64,000 nt of DNA from Juglans regia (taxonomy: Eukaryota; Streptophyta; Magnoliopsida; Fagales; Juglandaceae). Every line of letters begins with the position of its first letter. The stretch's first letter is position 1. The stretch lies in contig NC_049904.1 in assembly GCF_001411555.2 (NCBI RefSeq), forward strand, positions 24,255,370-24,319,369, read 5' to 3'. The notes beneath the pieces were generated by a model, which had not been told where the DNA came from, made no database searches, and saw only the letters and a program-made list of their open reading frames with translations. Positions 48,802 to 60,912 of the stretch are shown piece after piece. The translations under genes and the position numbers were made by a program.

Positions 48802-49001
48802 AGGCTGGTTTGGATAGTGAGATGAGATGAGATAGTTTTAAATTAATTGAATAAAATATTGTTAGAATATTATTTTTTAATATTATTATTGTTTTGAGAA
48901 TTAAAAAAATTGAATTATTTATTATATTTTGTGAGAATTTGAAAAAACTGTAATGATGAAATGAGATGAGATGAAACTATCTCTGAATCCAAACAGGGCC
49001 T
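48802..49001. mobile_element. Tourist/Harbinger-like MITE (200 bp)
   Basis: The ends AGGCTGGTTTGGATAGTGAG and CTCTGAATCCAAACAGGGCCT form an inverted repeat. GATGAGATGAGAT occurs next to both. The core is A/T-rich. The termini resemble GGCCxTGTTTGG of Tourist-like MITEs. The target duplication is unclear. Confidence 0.72.
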
Positions 49002-49270
49002 AAGGTTGTTGGAATTGGAGGGATGTAGTTGCTCAAAATTGGAAATACGAAAGGCCATGTTTAGTTTGCAAATTTTTGAGAAAATTTAGAGAATTTTTGA
49101 GAAATTATTGACATGTATTGTTTATTGGGTTTGTAAAAGAGGAGAATTTTGAATAAAATTTTCAAAAATTATACTCAACCTTCGGTTTGCTTATCACATA
49201 TCACACACCTGCCTACTCATCAACCTAGTTCGTCACCACGTCACGGTCTGCCTTTCTCCCTCACTCCTTA

Positions 49271-49413
49271 ATCCTTACTCACCCAGACGAAGATCAAAGT
49301 TCTCACTCTCCATTCTCTGCACAGCCCCTCCCAGGCGAAGTCCACCGAAACCCTCAATCTTCACTCATCCAGACGAAGATTGAATCTCACCCACTCTCCC
49401 TTCTCTGTGCAGC
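49271..49413 (+). repeat. Direct repeat of about 55 bp, two copies
   Basis: The copies near 49271 and 49357 share CTCACCCAGACGAAGAT / CTCATCCAGACGAAGAT followed by a CTCTCC...TTCTCTG(C/T)(A/G)CAGC tract. Confidence 0.7.
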
Positions 49414-50110
49414 ACTACCAATAATGGCCACCAGAAGAATATTAGCTCTCAAAGTACACAAACAAATAAATGAACGCTCGAGCAAAAATCCAAACTAGTA
49501 CTCCTCGAAGCAGCTGAGTTAAGCTTCGCTGGATTGCTGTTGCTGCCACTGAGTTTTTGAAGAGTTTTGAGTGATGAGAAACCTATCAAGTTCAACCTCC
49601 AAGATCATCTTTGACAAGTTGGTTCCACCCAAAGGGTGTCTTCTTTTTAGGCTCAAAATTTGTTCCTTGTTGCGGTCACAGAAAGTCATCAATTTTGGAT
49701 TATTGCATTTGATATATGTACGCCACAAGGCTGCACACCCAATGGTCACTTCTCTCTCCTTGAAAACCTAGGTCTTTTTTGGACAGTTGCTTTTGGTTTT
49801 ACGAAAGGATTTTGTTTTACTTTTTTTGAGAAGAAAATGAGGAATAAAAATGTGATTTTTGAAGTGTTGAGTTAGGTGTGCTATAGAGAGAATTGTTAAA
49901 TCACCAATCCTCCTTGAATGTAAACGGAGATAGGATTCTTTGCTGTAAAATTTAGAAAAACGATAAGCTTTCTTTTTTCCAGATTTGCTCTCAATCTCTC
50001 TCGGTATCAATGAACATAATATCATGCTTTTTGTTAAAATCTGTATGTATGTTTGTATATAGCTCGCCATAAGATCCTTTCGATCCAACGTGGTTACAAA
50101 CACACTCACA
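49414..50110. other. Gene-free stretch
   Basis: Short open frames on both strands (for example a 76-codon one on the minus strand at 49519-49749) show no domain that I recognise. Confidence 0.35.
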
Positions 50111-50687
50111 TAGGGGTGTAAAAATTAATCGGGAAATCGGAAAATAGGGGGAACTGGTTCGATTTTGGACCAGTCCGGGATCGGTTCCCTTAGTTTCAAA
50201 ACCGGCCAGTACCAGTCCGTTTATATGCTTTTTAGGATCGGACTGGATCAGTTCACTATATTATATATTTTTTTATATAATATATATAATTATAATTTTT
50301 ATAATTATATATAAGATAATGTTATTATAATTTATGACATAAAATTTTAATCTTAAACATAAAAATTTATTTGATCATATGATTTAAACATAATATATAT
50401 ATATATATATATTAATAACATTTTATGACTTAATAACTTCTCAACATATTTCTTTTGATAACTACATAATACATTAGTAATACTAATATATATTAGTATA
50501 TTAATTACATTTTATACCATAATACTAATACTAATAAAATCAGAAAATCGGACCGAACCGGTAAAACTGGAGGTACCGGTTTAAGATAGTAACTGATGTG
50601 TAATCGATTTTCAAAAATGTAAAATCGGTACATACTAGTTTGGTTATAAATTTTGTCCAAAATCAAACCGGATTGGTTACACCCCTA
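50111..50687. mobile_element. Non-autonomous hAT-type element, copy 2 (577 bp)
   Basis: It begins TAGGGGTGTAAAAATT and ends GGTTACACCCCTA, an inverted pair. The flanks are a perfect 8-bp target duplication, CACTCACA at 50103-50110 and 50688-50695. GC-rich subterminal words (GGACCAGTCCGG, ACCGGTTTAAG) enclose an AT-rich core. It belongs to the same terminal type as the copies at 18327 and 54670, but its core differs. Confidence 0.88.
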
Positions 50688-50695
50688 CACTCACA

Positions 50696-51812
50696 TTGAT
50701 AAAAATTACTGATCTTAAGTTCCAAACCACATTGATAAAAACTGGTATCATATCCAATCCATGGCCATGCAATTTTGTTTTTAATTTTTCTTAGCAATAG
50801 GGCAGGGGAGTAGCCATAACAGCATCTTTTATTTATTTAGGAGCCCCTATAAGAAGGGGCGTAGACGTGGGAACCTGATCTCAATACCATCAAAAGCATA
50901 GCTTTATAAAGTCAGAATGCATTAATAATAAACACTAGTCTCATCTAATTCGTGTTGTGCTTGTTGACACCAGAATCCATAGATGAAGCCAAGGATTACA
51001 AGTTCTATAACGTACACCTCAAATTGTCAGTTTTTTTTTAATCATTAAGTCAATCAAAAATAAAATATATGAAACAACTTTGATGGTCAGATTGTAATAT
51101 ATGGTGCAAACACCACAAAATATTTATTTGGAGTGTAAATTATCAGTTTTGAAATTTTAAAGTGCAAATTACAAACACTGGTAGTAATTTGGGAACATAA
51201 AATGTATTTTTCAAACAATAATAATAATAAAAAAAACATGCTTTACATTTCGGGAATCGGGATAATATCAAACCATATTGTATTCCATTGACAGTATGAT
51301 ATGTACAATACAGTGCACCAGCGTACAAATTCTCAATGAACCATAGATTTTACATTTCTAATCCCCCTCTCTTCCGACTTCTCAGTATCAAGATTCGGAA
51401 AAGTGCCTCATATAATGAAGCAGGGAATCCATGCAACACTGGTTGCATCAAAGCATCTGTAAACAGAAACTTCAAACATAGATGGATGTGACTTCCTGAA
51501 TGGTGCAGCTGAAGCACTGAACACCTAGCGGGCTGCTAGTTATGCAAAAAAAATGAATGACAAACACAGGGTACTGAGAGAGGGTACACAGTCCAAAAAT
51601 TGTGGAGATACCTTCGTTTTCTGATTGAAGATTAATGTTTGTACCCTGTCATGGTCCAAGAAAACCTTAAAATCAGGAACATAACCTATACAAATCAGAA
51701 TTTCCTAATGCAAAACCATTAATCTTCGAAAAGTTATGTAAAAACTTGAACAAAACAGCAGAATTTGCTAATTCAGAATCATCAGATGCAACTCTTACAT
51801 TAATATCAATGC
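50696..51812. other. Gene-free stretch, probably holding the 3' end of the minus-strand gene
   Basis: The 3' untranslated region of the gene at 51813-54336 should lie in the right part. Nothing else is recognised. Confidence 0.4.
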
Positions 51813-54336
51813 CTAGCGGGATTTTTTTACACGTTTGGAAGGCCGAATTTTATCTTTCTTTGAATCCTCTGGAATCTTCAAGTCAACAAATGGCTGCAAG
51901 CATATTTAAAATCCGACTGAAGTGAGAATCATTATGATATAAAACAATTCATGATATTGTCAAATCTAGACCCTTCTTTTCTCTCAAGAAAAGAAAAAAA
52001 GGGCAGAAAACGTAACAAAGAAGTTTCTTCAGTTGACAATTAGCTCTATGATGGGTTTTACTAGAAACAATTGTCCGATGTCAAAAAAGTTAGACGACTT
52101 AAGAAAAATGTAAGATTAAGCACCAAGGGAAAAGGATCATAATGCAAATATCAAGAAATTAAATGGGAGTTAATCAACCCATGCTAGACATATAGGTACC
52201 ATAAAGTTTACAGGCAAGTGGCTCCAACATTATATCTATAGGTCACTAGCCTAAAATTTTTTATTTGCAAGCCTCTTTATTGATATACCAGCCGCACCAA
52301 TGATTTGGAAGCTTGCCACATTAGCTTATATAAAAAAGTATTGGGACTTTTGAGTCATGTTATAAATATAACAGGTCCCACAGTAAGTGGTGTTATACAC
52401 CAAGCTTGTAAATAACACAACTCATTGCTTAATTTGTCATGATCCATTCTCAGCTGTGAAAAGGAATTGCACAACTTGTCAAGGTCCGTCCTAAGTTATA
52501 AAGAGGAAGTTCTCCCTATTAGTGTCTGTTTAATTTTCTTGTGCCACAAATTGAATGCGCTGTGTTATAATAAGTGACTGCAAGTGTCTTTGTTCATTCT
52601 GTTAGACCATGATCATCTGTTCAAGAAAAATCTAATAAATTATCAAAATTATTTCAAGTTATCGTATGAAAATTCGGTTCTAAGTCTAATGTGTTTTAGC
52701 TTTCACTCACTTTCAATAGACCATTTTGCTGAATCTTCTTTTTGTTTTTCCTATGAGTAGTTCAAGAGTAATAAGTATCAAAGAAAACCATAAGAGGTTA
52801 CAAATGCCTGACACAGGTGACCTGGTAAATTCGATACATGGACAGACTGAAGTAGGAAACGTGGAAGGACACTAATAACCATCTTGATGGGTGATTCTAT
52901 AATCAATTTTCAAAAAGAAACTTTATGCACTGATGACTATCTGAATACATCAAGATAACAGAACATAACAGCAAACAAATGAGTAAAAATATGGTAATAT
53001 ATAAATCACAAGTAGAAGGGCATTATTTCTAACCTCTTCCCAATTTCTTTGAAGTTCCAAAAGCTCTTGACAATATGAAAGGCACTCCGCATGGTATACC
53101 GCAGCTAACTCTTTTATCAAGGCCTTCCTTTTAATAATGCCAATCACTTCAAAGAAAAATATGGCAAATGTGAGGTATAGAGCAGGATGATTGTCAGTCA
53201 TTTTCTATAGCTAGCAGAAACTAGACAGCCAAATTATTAATGAACAAATATTGATGCTTTCCTTCTGTTAAACATTATATCTGAAATATCCTGCCTGCTG
53301 ATCTCATATCAATAACCGAGTTCTTTAAACACAAGTATTTCATTTAGCCACAAGAAGTCACTGGCATGAAAAGCATGCATAGGTCCAAACCTTTTGAGAC
53401 ATCACGTTCACAAAACTTAAATGACATCTGGAGTAGTTGAAGTGCATACATAAGTGGGAAGAAACAACTCCATAACTACAACAATAACTTCTTATTTTCA
53501 TGAATGACAAAGATTGGATTTTGAATTTCTTGATTTCATTGTTGGTAGAGGATTTTTTTTTAGAGCGACCAATCCCAGGCAGTTCAAGCAGCATACAAAT
53601 AGAATTGTGAAAAGCCAGCTAAATTGTGACATAACATTCCCGTTTCACTATACACAAACAGACATTGCAGTGCAAAGTTGTTTGTTTGTGAGTCCGAATC
53701 ACTTTATGGCATCGTTTTGTAGAATCAGACAGCAACTGGCCTTGGTCACATAGCTAGGGTGGTAGGAAGACCGATGTATAGAGATAATATGACATCTACA
53801 AGATGCAGAGTCAGCTATGCTAGCGTTTGTGTGGAGGTAAACGTGTCAGAGGATCTAGCAAAATAGCTTGACCTGATAGGTGAGAATGGGGATTGGTGGA
53901 ATACTTATGTGGAGCATGACTGGATTCCTGCAATTGCAAATCCTGTAAGGTATTTGGGTATTCCGGAAAAGCTAACGCAAACAATACCATTACCCTATCT
54001 TTGCCAAGATAATAATCTGAGAATGCTACATTCTACATAAAGAACTAAACACACAAGATCGCAAACCCTAAAGATCGTCGATTAAAAAAAAAAAGATAAA
54101 TATCCCATGAATTCTCACGAGAATCAAGTAAAACTAAACCGAACATATACTATTACATTATTCCTATCTTACATAGAGGAGTCAAAAACCCTAAAACACA
54201 AAACACAGAGAGAGAGAGAGTTACTCCGACTAGGATCGAACGGTGATGGTGGTGGCTGCGGAGGATGGGTATCGGCTTGAATTGGACGCTGAAGAGGCGG
54301 CGCCGGAGGAATCGGTTGTTCCGGATCTTGGACCAT
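51813..54336 (-). CDS. Short 101-aa protein gene, three exons, family not recognised
   Basis: On the minus strand the exons are 54336-54225, 53146-53034 and 51893-51813. The introns have GT-AG borders (gtaact...gaag; gttaga...tgcag), and exon lengths of 112, 113 and 81 nt keep phase and end at a TAG. The protein has three parts. The first is a proline-rich, disordered N-terminus (PIPPAPPLQRPIQADTHPP). The second is a helical middle (IKELAAVYHAECLSYCQELL, about residues 49-68) with two cysteines. The third is a basic tail (KIRPSKRVKKSR) that could be a nuclear signal. An in-frame TAA upstream leaves the ATG at 54336 as the first. Clean splicing and matched phases argue for a real gene. Intron 1 carries a LINE relic. 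I do not know the function. Confidence 0.65.
53765..53950 (+). pseudogene. LINE ORF1 relic inside intron 1 of the minus-strand gene
   Basis: The plus strand reads GRPMYRDNMTSTRCRVSYAS, then VCVEVNVSEDLAK, a stop, and LDLIGENGDWWNTYVEHDWI. This pattern is that of the segment between DUF4283 and the CCHC knuckle in plant LINE ORF1 proteins (xRVSYARVCVEV...). It is a short, broken remnant. Confidence 0.6.
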
Positions 54337-54669
54337 GTTCTGGTGGGGATTATTGGAATAATGCGTCGCAGGTTGTGGTAGACAGGAGACATTACGGGAC
54401 CGAACGAAAAGGTTTTATTTTTGTTAAGAGCCGAGCATCAGAATAAGAGAACTGCCACGTCATAAAAAAATATTTCAAAAAGATTTTGCTACTAATCAGT
54501 AATCTCAACTGCCCGATTACGTCAGACCGCTTTCCCCGCAAAATGCTTTTCATCCCAAAGCCCTAAACACTCTCGCCACGCGCCTACATATCTACTCGTG
54601 GTGGTTTGATTCGAACCATCTGTCGTTTGTTATTTATTTATTTTTTGTTATGTTTCCCCTTCTCCTAAT
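54337..54669. promoter_or_regulatory. Promoter-proximal region of the minus-strand gene
   Basis: This is 333 bp between the start codon of the minus-strand gene and the hAT insertion. It contains GCCACGTCAT (54454-54463), an ACGT-core element of the type bound by bZIP factors. No TATA box was assigned. Confidence 0.35.
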
Positions 54670-54799
54670 TAGGGGTGTAATCTTTTCTATATTTTTCATC
54701 TAATATCCTCTCACAGGATTTCTTGGAGTAGAGGATTCTCTCTTGTCATGTGCAGGGTCTCATCGTTCATCTTGATTCTACGATACATTATTTCTCTCG

Positions 54800-55629
54800 A
54801 TGCATACTGGATACAATATGAATCCGAGTCTTGAATTATTGTGTGCACACTTGTCGTTAACCAAGCAGGAGGAAGAGGTTCTAAAGATTGAGGAGCATTC
54901 CTTGGGGGATGCTCTTGTTAGGGGCAAAATGTGTTTGTTGTTCAAGTTGTTAACCTCCAAACACTTTAACAAGGAAGCGTTTAAGTCTACTATGAAGAAG
55001 GTTTGGCGTCTTGTCCATGCTTTAACCATTCGTGACTTACAACCCACGCTATTTATTGCTGAGTTCGAATATATGAAAGATAAAGACCGTGTTAAACGTG
55101 ATGGCCCTTGGAGCTTTGATAAGCAACTTGTTCTAACCAGTGATGTGGACGGATTGAAACAAACTCACCAAATTCATCTTACTGAGGCTCTGTTTTGGGT
55201 CCGCATGCATGACCTACTTGTTATGGCACGGAATGATACAATGGGAAACCTCATTGGGAAGGCTTTAGGCAAGGTGGTGGCACTTGATATAGAACCTGAT
55301 GAAATGGCCTGTGGTGAGTTTATTGTATCAGGGTTTGCATGGATGTGTCAAAGCCTCTTTTAGGTGGAAAGAAGGTCTGTGTGAGCTCATCTCAGCCCGT
55401 CTGGGTGAACTTCACATACGAACGTCTTCCTAATCTGTGTTACCTCTGTGGTTTGATTGGACATAGCTATCGTGATTGTGATCTTTGGGAGGAGTCTATG
55501 AATTCCTTGAAAGTATCTAAATTTCTCTACGGTCATTGGCTCCATGCAGGGGGTGATAAAAGCCCTACTCTGAGTCGTTTCCACCAACAACTTGATCAGC
55601 GAAGCCCATCGGTGCACTCTGAGTATTAG
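54800..55629 (+). pseudogene. LINE ORF1 (DUF4283 + CCHC zinc knuckle), frameshifted
   Basis: ORF1 proteins of L1-type elements bind the element RNA. The first frame (54800-55363) holds DUF4283, with FIAEFEYMKDKDRVKRDGPW and ALFWVRMHDL. A frameshift near 55330 moves the reading to 55339-55629, which contains PVWVNFTYERLPNLCYLCGL and then GHSYRDC, completing a C-x2-C-x4-H-x4-C knuckle. A TAG follows at 55627. The downstream frames to 56226 look like the hydrophilic tail (VSKRLKNKKK) after further breaks. Confidence 0.8.
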
Positions 55630-56231
55630 GCCTCCGGTGAATCTGAGAATAACCATCAGATGGAAGTTTTAGTGGATCATTCAAATTCTAAGTATGTTTT
55701 GGAGCAGTTACACCAAGGGGCCAATCCAAATCACGTAGGTTCCAAAAAGCAGTTACACTATGAGGCCAATCCTAATCAAGTAAGTCCCAAAATGCCGTTA
55801 TTTTCAGTTTATTGTGATGCAAAAAATCCGGGTTCTGGTCTCTATAGGATATCTGGTGCTAAAAAATGAGTTTTAAATGATACATGTTTGATGGGGGTTT
55901 CTGAGGATTTTGTTGCTAATGGGGGTATGGTAGTAACTACTGAAGAAGTTGGTTTTGGGACTCAAGTTGGTGGGACTGAAGAAGCTTTGGATGAATTCCA
56001 ACTTCAAGTCATTGATTCATGTAAATGGAAAAGGCTCAAGCATCCTTGTATGCATGACAAACTAAAGATTAGTTATCAGATTGGTGCTAAAAGGGCTTCT
56101 GTTTCAAGTCCTGGAGTGGAGGCCCCTAGAGTGTCTAAAAGATTGAAAAATAAGAAAAAATTGGGTGAGGAAGTAGATGGTATTAATCAAATTAATTCGG
56201 TGGTGGCTAATGTTCAGCCCCACTGAGCCCC

Positions 56232-59200
56232 ATGAGGATCCTAAGCTGGAATACTCGAGGGCTTGGGAACCCTCGTGGTATTCGAACTCTTGTTGATTTG
56301 ATCAGAAGAGAAGATCCCGAAATTTTGTTTCTTCACTTAGAGCTGCTGAAATGGAACTATGTAGAGTGAAATTAAAGTATGCAAACTGTTTAATTGTTAA
56401 TGCTCGGGTGGAGGAAGATTCAAAACAATGGTTCTTAACTGGTATTTATGGCCAACCTAAAGCTTCTAGAAGAATTGAAACTTGGAATCTTATAAGAGGG
56501 TTGCCTAGAGGTCATTCAGACCCTTGGCTTGTATTTGGTGATTTTAATGAGATCCTAACCTAGGGAGAAAAATGGGGAGGGAGGAATAGACCAGTTCAGC
56601 AAATGTTAGACTTCTGCAAATTATTATTTGATTGCAATTTGAAAAATCTTGAGTTTAGTGGTCTGAGATACACATGGTGTAACAAGAGGGAGGACTCAGC
56701 TCTGGTTTCTGAAAGATTGGACAGATTTTTGGGGAATCTATCATGGTGCAACATGTTTGAAAGGACTGTTGTATTCTATGGTTTTTCAAGTTCTTCAAAT
56801 CATTTACCACTGTGGGTCGATATTAGGGGAGTCCAACCAATGATAAAAAGGCCTAAGCCATTCATATTTGAGGCTATGTGGTTAGGGGAAGATGGATGTA
56901 ATCAGATTGTGACTAACTCTTGGAATGTGCTTGGTAATCAGTCATGCTTAGAAAATGTTATGTCAAGTATCTCTGGTTGTGCTACTAAATTACAACTATG
57001 GAATAAAGACCAGTTTGGTAGAGTTCATTCTAATCTATAGAAAGCAAGGCATAAACTTAAACTGGTGCAACAAAAGACCCTTTTGAACTAAACTCTGAAG
57101 AAGTTAATGTAGCATTTGAAGAAGTTCATAAATGGTTGAGTAGGGAAGAAGTGATGTGGAAGCAGAGATCTCAAGTCCTGTCGTTAGATGAAGGTGACCA
57201 AAACACAAGGTTCTTCCATGCTAAAGCATCTCAAAGACAAAAGAAGAATAAGATCATTAAACTCATGGATGAAGGAGAGAACATTGGCATGAAGGAGAGT
57301 GATGTGATAACCTCATCATTAACCATTTTAGTTCCTTGTTTTCCTCTTCAAGTACTCATAATATACCTTATGTGCTTGATAACATAGATAGCAAAGTCAC
57401 AGAGGAGATGAATGCAGATCTTATTAAGTCATATTCTGTGGATGAAGTCGGTAGAGCTTTGAAAGAATTGCACCCCTCGAAGGCTCCAGAACTTGATGGC
57501 ATGCCCCCTTTATTCTTTTAACAGTATTGGCCTCAAATTGGTAATTCTATATTTGCTGTTGTCCTCCATGCTTTAAACTCTGGTGATTTCCCACAAGTAG
57601 TCAATTATACCTATATTACCATGGTTCCCAAGAAGAAGAATCATGTTAGAGACAATGGCTTGACCCATTAGCCTCTGTAATATAATATACAAGCTAATAT
57701 CTAAAGTCATTGCTAATAGGATTAAATATGTCTTACCTACTGTTATTTCAGAAACCTAATCTGCCTTCTTACTTGGTAGATTGATTTCGGATAATGTCCT
57801 TGTTGCTTATGAGGTTCTTCATTTTTTTAAAATGGAAAATGAGGGGTAAGAAGGGTTATATGTCTCTAAAGCTAGACATGAGTAAATCTTATGATAGGGT
57901 GGAATGACCCTTTCTTGAAGTAGTTATGTTAAAAGCTTGGTTTCCATGAGAGATTAATCAAACTTGTTATGGAATGTGTTCAAAGTGCCTCATTTTCAGT
58001 CTTATCAATAGAGCTCCTACTGGACATACTATTCCTTCTAGAGGATTGAGACAAGGAGATCTCATTTCTCCTTATCTATTCCTATTGTGTACAAAAGGTT
58101 TAATTGGTTTGCTGAGGAGAGCAACAAATTCAAACTCCATCCCCAGTATCAAAGTCTGTCGAGGGGCCCCAAGCCTTAATCATCTGCTGTTTATAGATGA
58201 TAGCCTCATTTTCTTTACTGCTAATGTTGAGACTAATCACAGATTACTTGGGCTATTGAAAACCTATGGGGATGCTTTAGGTCAGCTGATTAATCTAGAC
58301 AAGACTGCCATGGTGTTTAGTCAGAATACTTAGGCTACTAAAAAGAGAGCTATTATGGAACTGTGAGGTAATTCACAAATTCAGCACTATGACAAGTACC
58401 TAGGTTTAACACAATTGATTGGTAAATCAAAGATGACTGCATTTGCTGATATTAGGCACAAAGTATGGTTGAAATTACAAGGATGGAAATGCAATATATT
58501 TTCTCAACAGGGAATGGATGTGTTGCTCAAAGCAGTGGCTTTAGCTATTCCATCTTATGCCATGTCTTGTTTCAAACTTCCTCATAAGTTGTGTGTTGAT
58601 CTTGAAGGAATGATAACAAGTTACTGGTGGGGATAGAGGAAGGAAGAAATAAAGATCCATTGGGTTAGCTGGCATAGTATATGCAAGCCTAAAATTGTAG
58701 GAGGTTTAGGTTTCAAAGATTTGGAAACCCTCAATATGGTTATGCTAGCTAAACAAAGTTGAAGGTTGTTGCAGTACATAGATGGTTTGTTCTACAAGGT
58801 TTACAGTGCCAGATTCTTCTCTAATTCTAATCTATTTGAGGCCCCTCTTTTTGCATGGAGAGGGATATGGGAGGCTAAGAACCTGTTGTTCAAAGGAGGC
58901 AGATGGAGCGTGGGTAATGGTAGTAGAATTCATATCCTCAAAGACTCTTGAATTCCTGGTTTTCAAGAACTAAACAAAAAACCTTTTGTTATTTGTAACC
59001 AATACAGAAATGCACAGGCTGAATTGGATGATCAAGCCTCTTCTTTAATTGATTGCAATACACATTGGTGGAATATATCTAAGACCAGGACTCTCTTCAA
59101 TCCAAAAATTGCTAGGCGGTGTTGAGGATTCATCTCAGTTTTTCAAATGAACCAGACAAGTGGATTTAGGAGCATGAAAGGAGTGGAGTTTTCAATGTTT

Positions 59201-60262
59201 GAAGTGCATATAGATTTTTCAGAGGTTAGTCACCATTAATACATGAGAGACATCAACTGAGGCCTCAAGTAAGAATTTCTGGAAGGCTATGTGGAAACTA
59301 AAAATTCCCCATAAAGTCAGAATGTTTGCATGGAGGGCATGTAAAGAGATTCTTCCCACAAAGTCTAACCTGGCCAGAAAAAGGGTAATGGTGGATGACT
59401 CTTGTTGTTTCTGTGATAAAATAATGGAAGATTTAGCCCATGCTCTATTCTTTTGTCCAACTATACATCAATTTTGGGTGAACAATTTTGTTATTTTACA
59501 AAAAGTGGAATCTTTTAGATCTTTTATGCTAACTGCTATGGAGATTTATTCTACAAAGTCTGCTGAATGTTTAACAGATTTTATTCTCACGGCATGGGGT
59601 TCTGGTATAGAAGGAATAAGATGATTCATGAAAGTATAAAGTTGCCTCATCAACAAGTCATAAGCTATGCTCTCTCTTTGAAGGGATCTTTGCCTACAGG
59701 TTCTCAACAGTAGGTTTTGGTCAAGAATCTGAATTATAGGTGGAATCCTTCTCCACCAGACTGGTTTAAACTGAATGTAGATGGGGCACTTTTCTTTGAC
59801 TGCAATAAAACTAGAATTGGAGCTATTCTCCGCAGTGATTATGGTGAGGTGATCATGACCCTTAGCAAAGTAGAAGAGAAATTTTTAGAACCAGAAAATG
59901 TGGAGGCTATGGCAATTTTGAGAGGTCTCCAATTATGTTTTCAGACTGGCATTCATAATCTACTTATTAAAAGTGATTGCTTACACTTAGTAAATGAGAT
60001 AAACAGTGTTGCCGAGCCTTGTTCATCTATGAGAACTGTGATTATTGAAATTAGAAAACTTAGGCTCAGATTTATGCATTGTAATATCCAACATGGCTTC
60101 CACATGGCTAATGCAGTAGCTCATCACCTAGCAAGGCATGCTTGGTCTATTTCTGATGTGGAATTGTGGTGGCATGGAGTTCCTTATTTTATTGATAATG
60201 TTATTTACATGATGCCTTTTCTTGTAAGCACTCTTAAGGCCCTTTGTACCTATTTGCAATAA
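56232..60262 (+). pseudogene. LINE ORF2 relic: endonuclease, reverse transcriptase, zf-RVT, RNase H
   Basis: The endonuclease begins MRILSWNTRGLGNPRG at 56232, frameshifts near 56333, then shows WLVFGDFNEIL and ends at a TAG. Its late SDHxPL-type motif is altered to SNHLPL (near 56800). Reverse transcriptase spans about 57400-58640 with LHPSKAPELDGMPPLFF, SRGLRQGDLISPYLF and the catalytic box FIDDSL, interrupted by several stops. The zf-RVT is at 59289-59480 (FAWRACKEILPTKSNL, C-x2-C). The RNase H domain (59717-60262) is nearly whole, with LNVDGA, EAMAILRGL, KSDCLHLV and NAVAHHLA. Each domain keeps its motifs while frames are broken, which fits moderate age. Confidence 0.85.
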
Positions 60263-60840
60263 AGTTATTTTCCTATAAAAAAAAAAAGAAAAGAAAGGGT
60301 GTAATCGATCTGGTTCGGTTTAGTCAGAAGAATTTAGATCAGATCGAAAATTTTGATCCATCCTTTTTCCAGACTGAGATCAGACTGAACTGTTAGCTAT
60401 CGATCCGGTCGATCCAATTGGTCCAATTCTATCAGGGTCAGTGTAAAATGTGCCAAATATACAAAAATTTCAAAATCACTTTTAATGTATATTTTAAAGT
60501 CCACAATGTTTACACTTCTTAATATAAACTATTTAACTTTATTTACACATTAATTGAGCTCTTTAATGTGAATTTTGTAATTAACTCATTAAAAAATAAT
60601 TAATTATAATTATATGTATGATGTTAATAGTTACTAACTTAGTACTCAATGGTATGTAAATTATATTATGATATTTAATGCATAATGACCTATATTAAAA
60701 TTTTAACATTTTATACATGGGTAATGAATAATTGTCATTGACCATAGATATTTCATACTTACTATTAACTTAGGTATCTTACAAAAAATTTACCTAATTA
60801 CTTTAATTAGATATAGATACTAAAATATGTATCATTGCAT

Positions 60841-60912
60841 ATAATATTATGATTTATCATAAAAAAATAATATTATGATTTATCATAAAAAAATAATATT
60901 ATGATTTATCAT
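60841..60912. repeat. Three tandem 26-bp units
   Basis: ATAATATTATGATTTATCAT followed by an A run is repeated at 60841, 60867 and 60893 inside the hAT core. Confidence 0.9.

Larger units (their letters stand above)
54683..60296 (+). mobile_element. L1-type LINE, complete in layout but decayed (5.6 kb)
   Basis: The insertion is bounded by a 10-bp target duplication, GGGTGTAATC at 54673-54682 and 60297-60306. It ends in an A-rich tail (from about 60277) preceded by AATAAAG. ORF1 (DUF4283 and CCHC) and ORF2 (endonuclease, reverse transcriptase, zf-RVT, RNase H) follow in the normal plant LINE order. Both carry stops or frameshifts, so it cannot move by itself. Confidence 0.88.

Noticed and set aside
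49519..49749. 76-codon minus-strand open frame
   Set aside because: No recognised motif, and it lies in intergenic sequence between repeats without splice partners.
51428..51450. ATGCAAC...GTTGCAT inverted repeat in the likely 3' region of the minus-strand gene
   Set aside because: Seven-base arms are expected by chance over this length, and no function is indicated.
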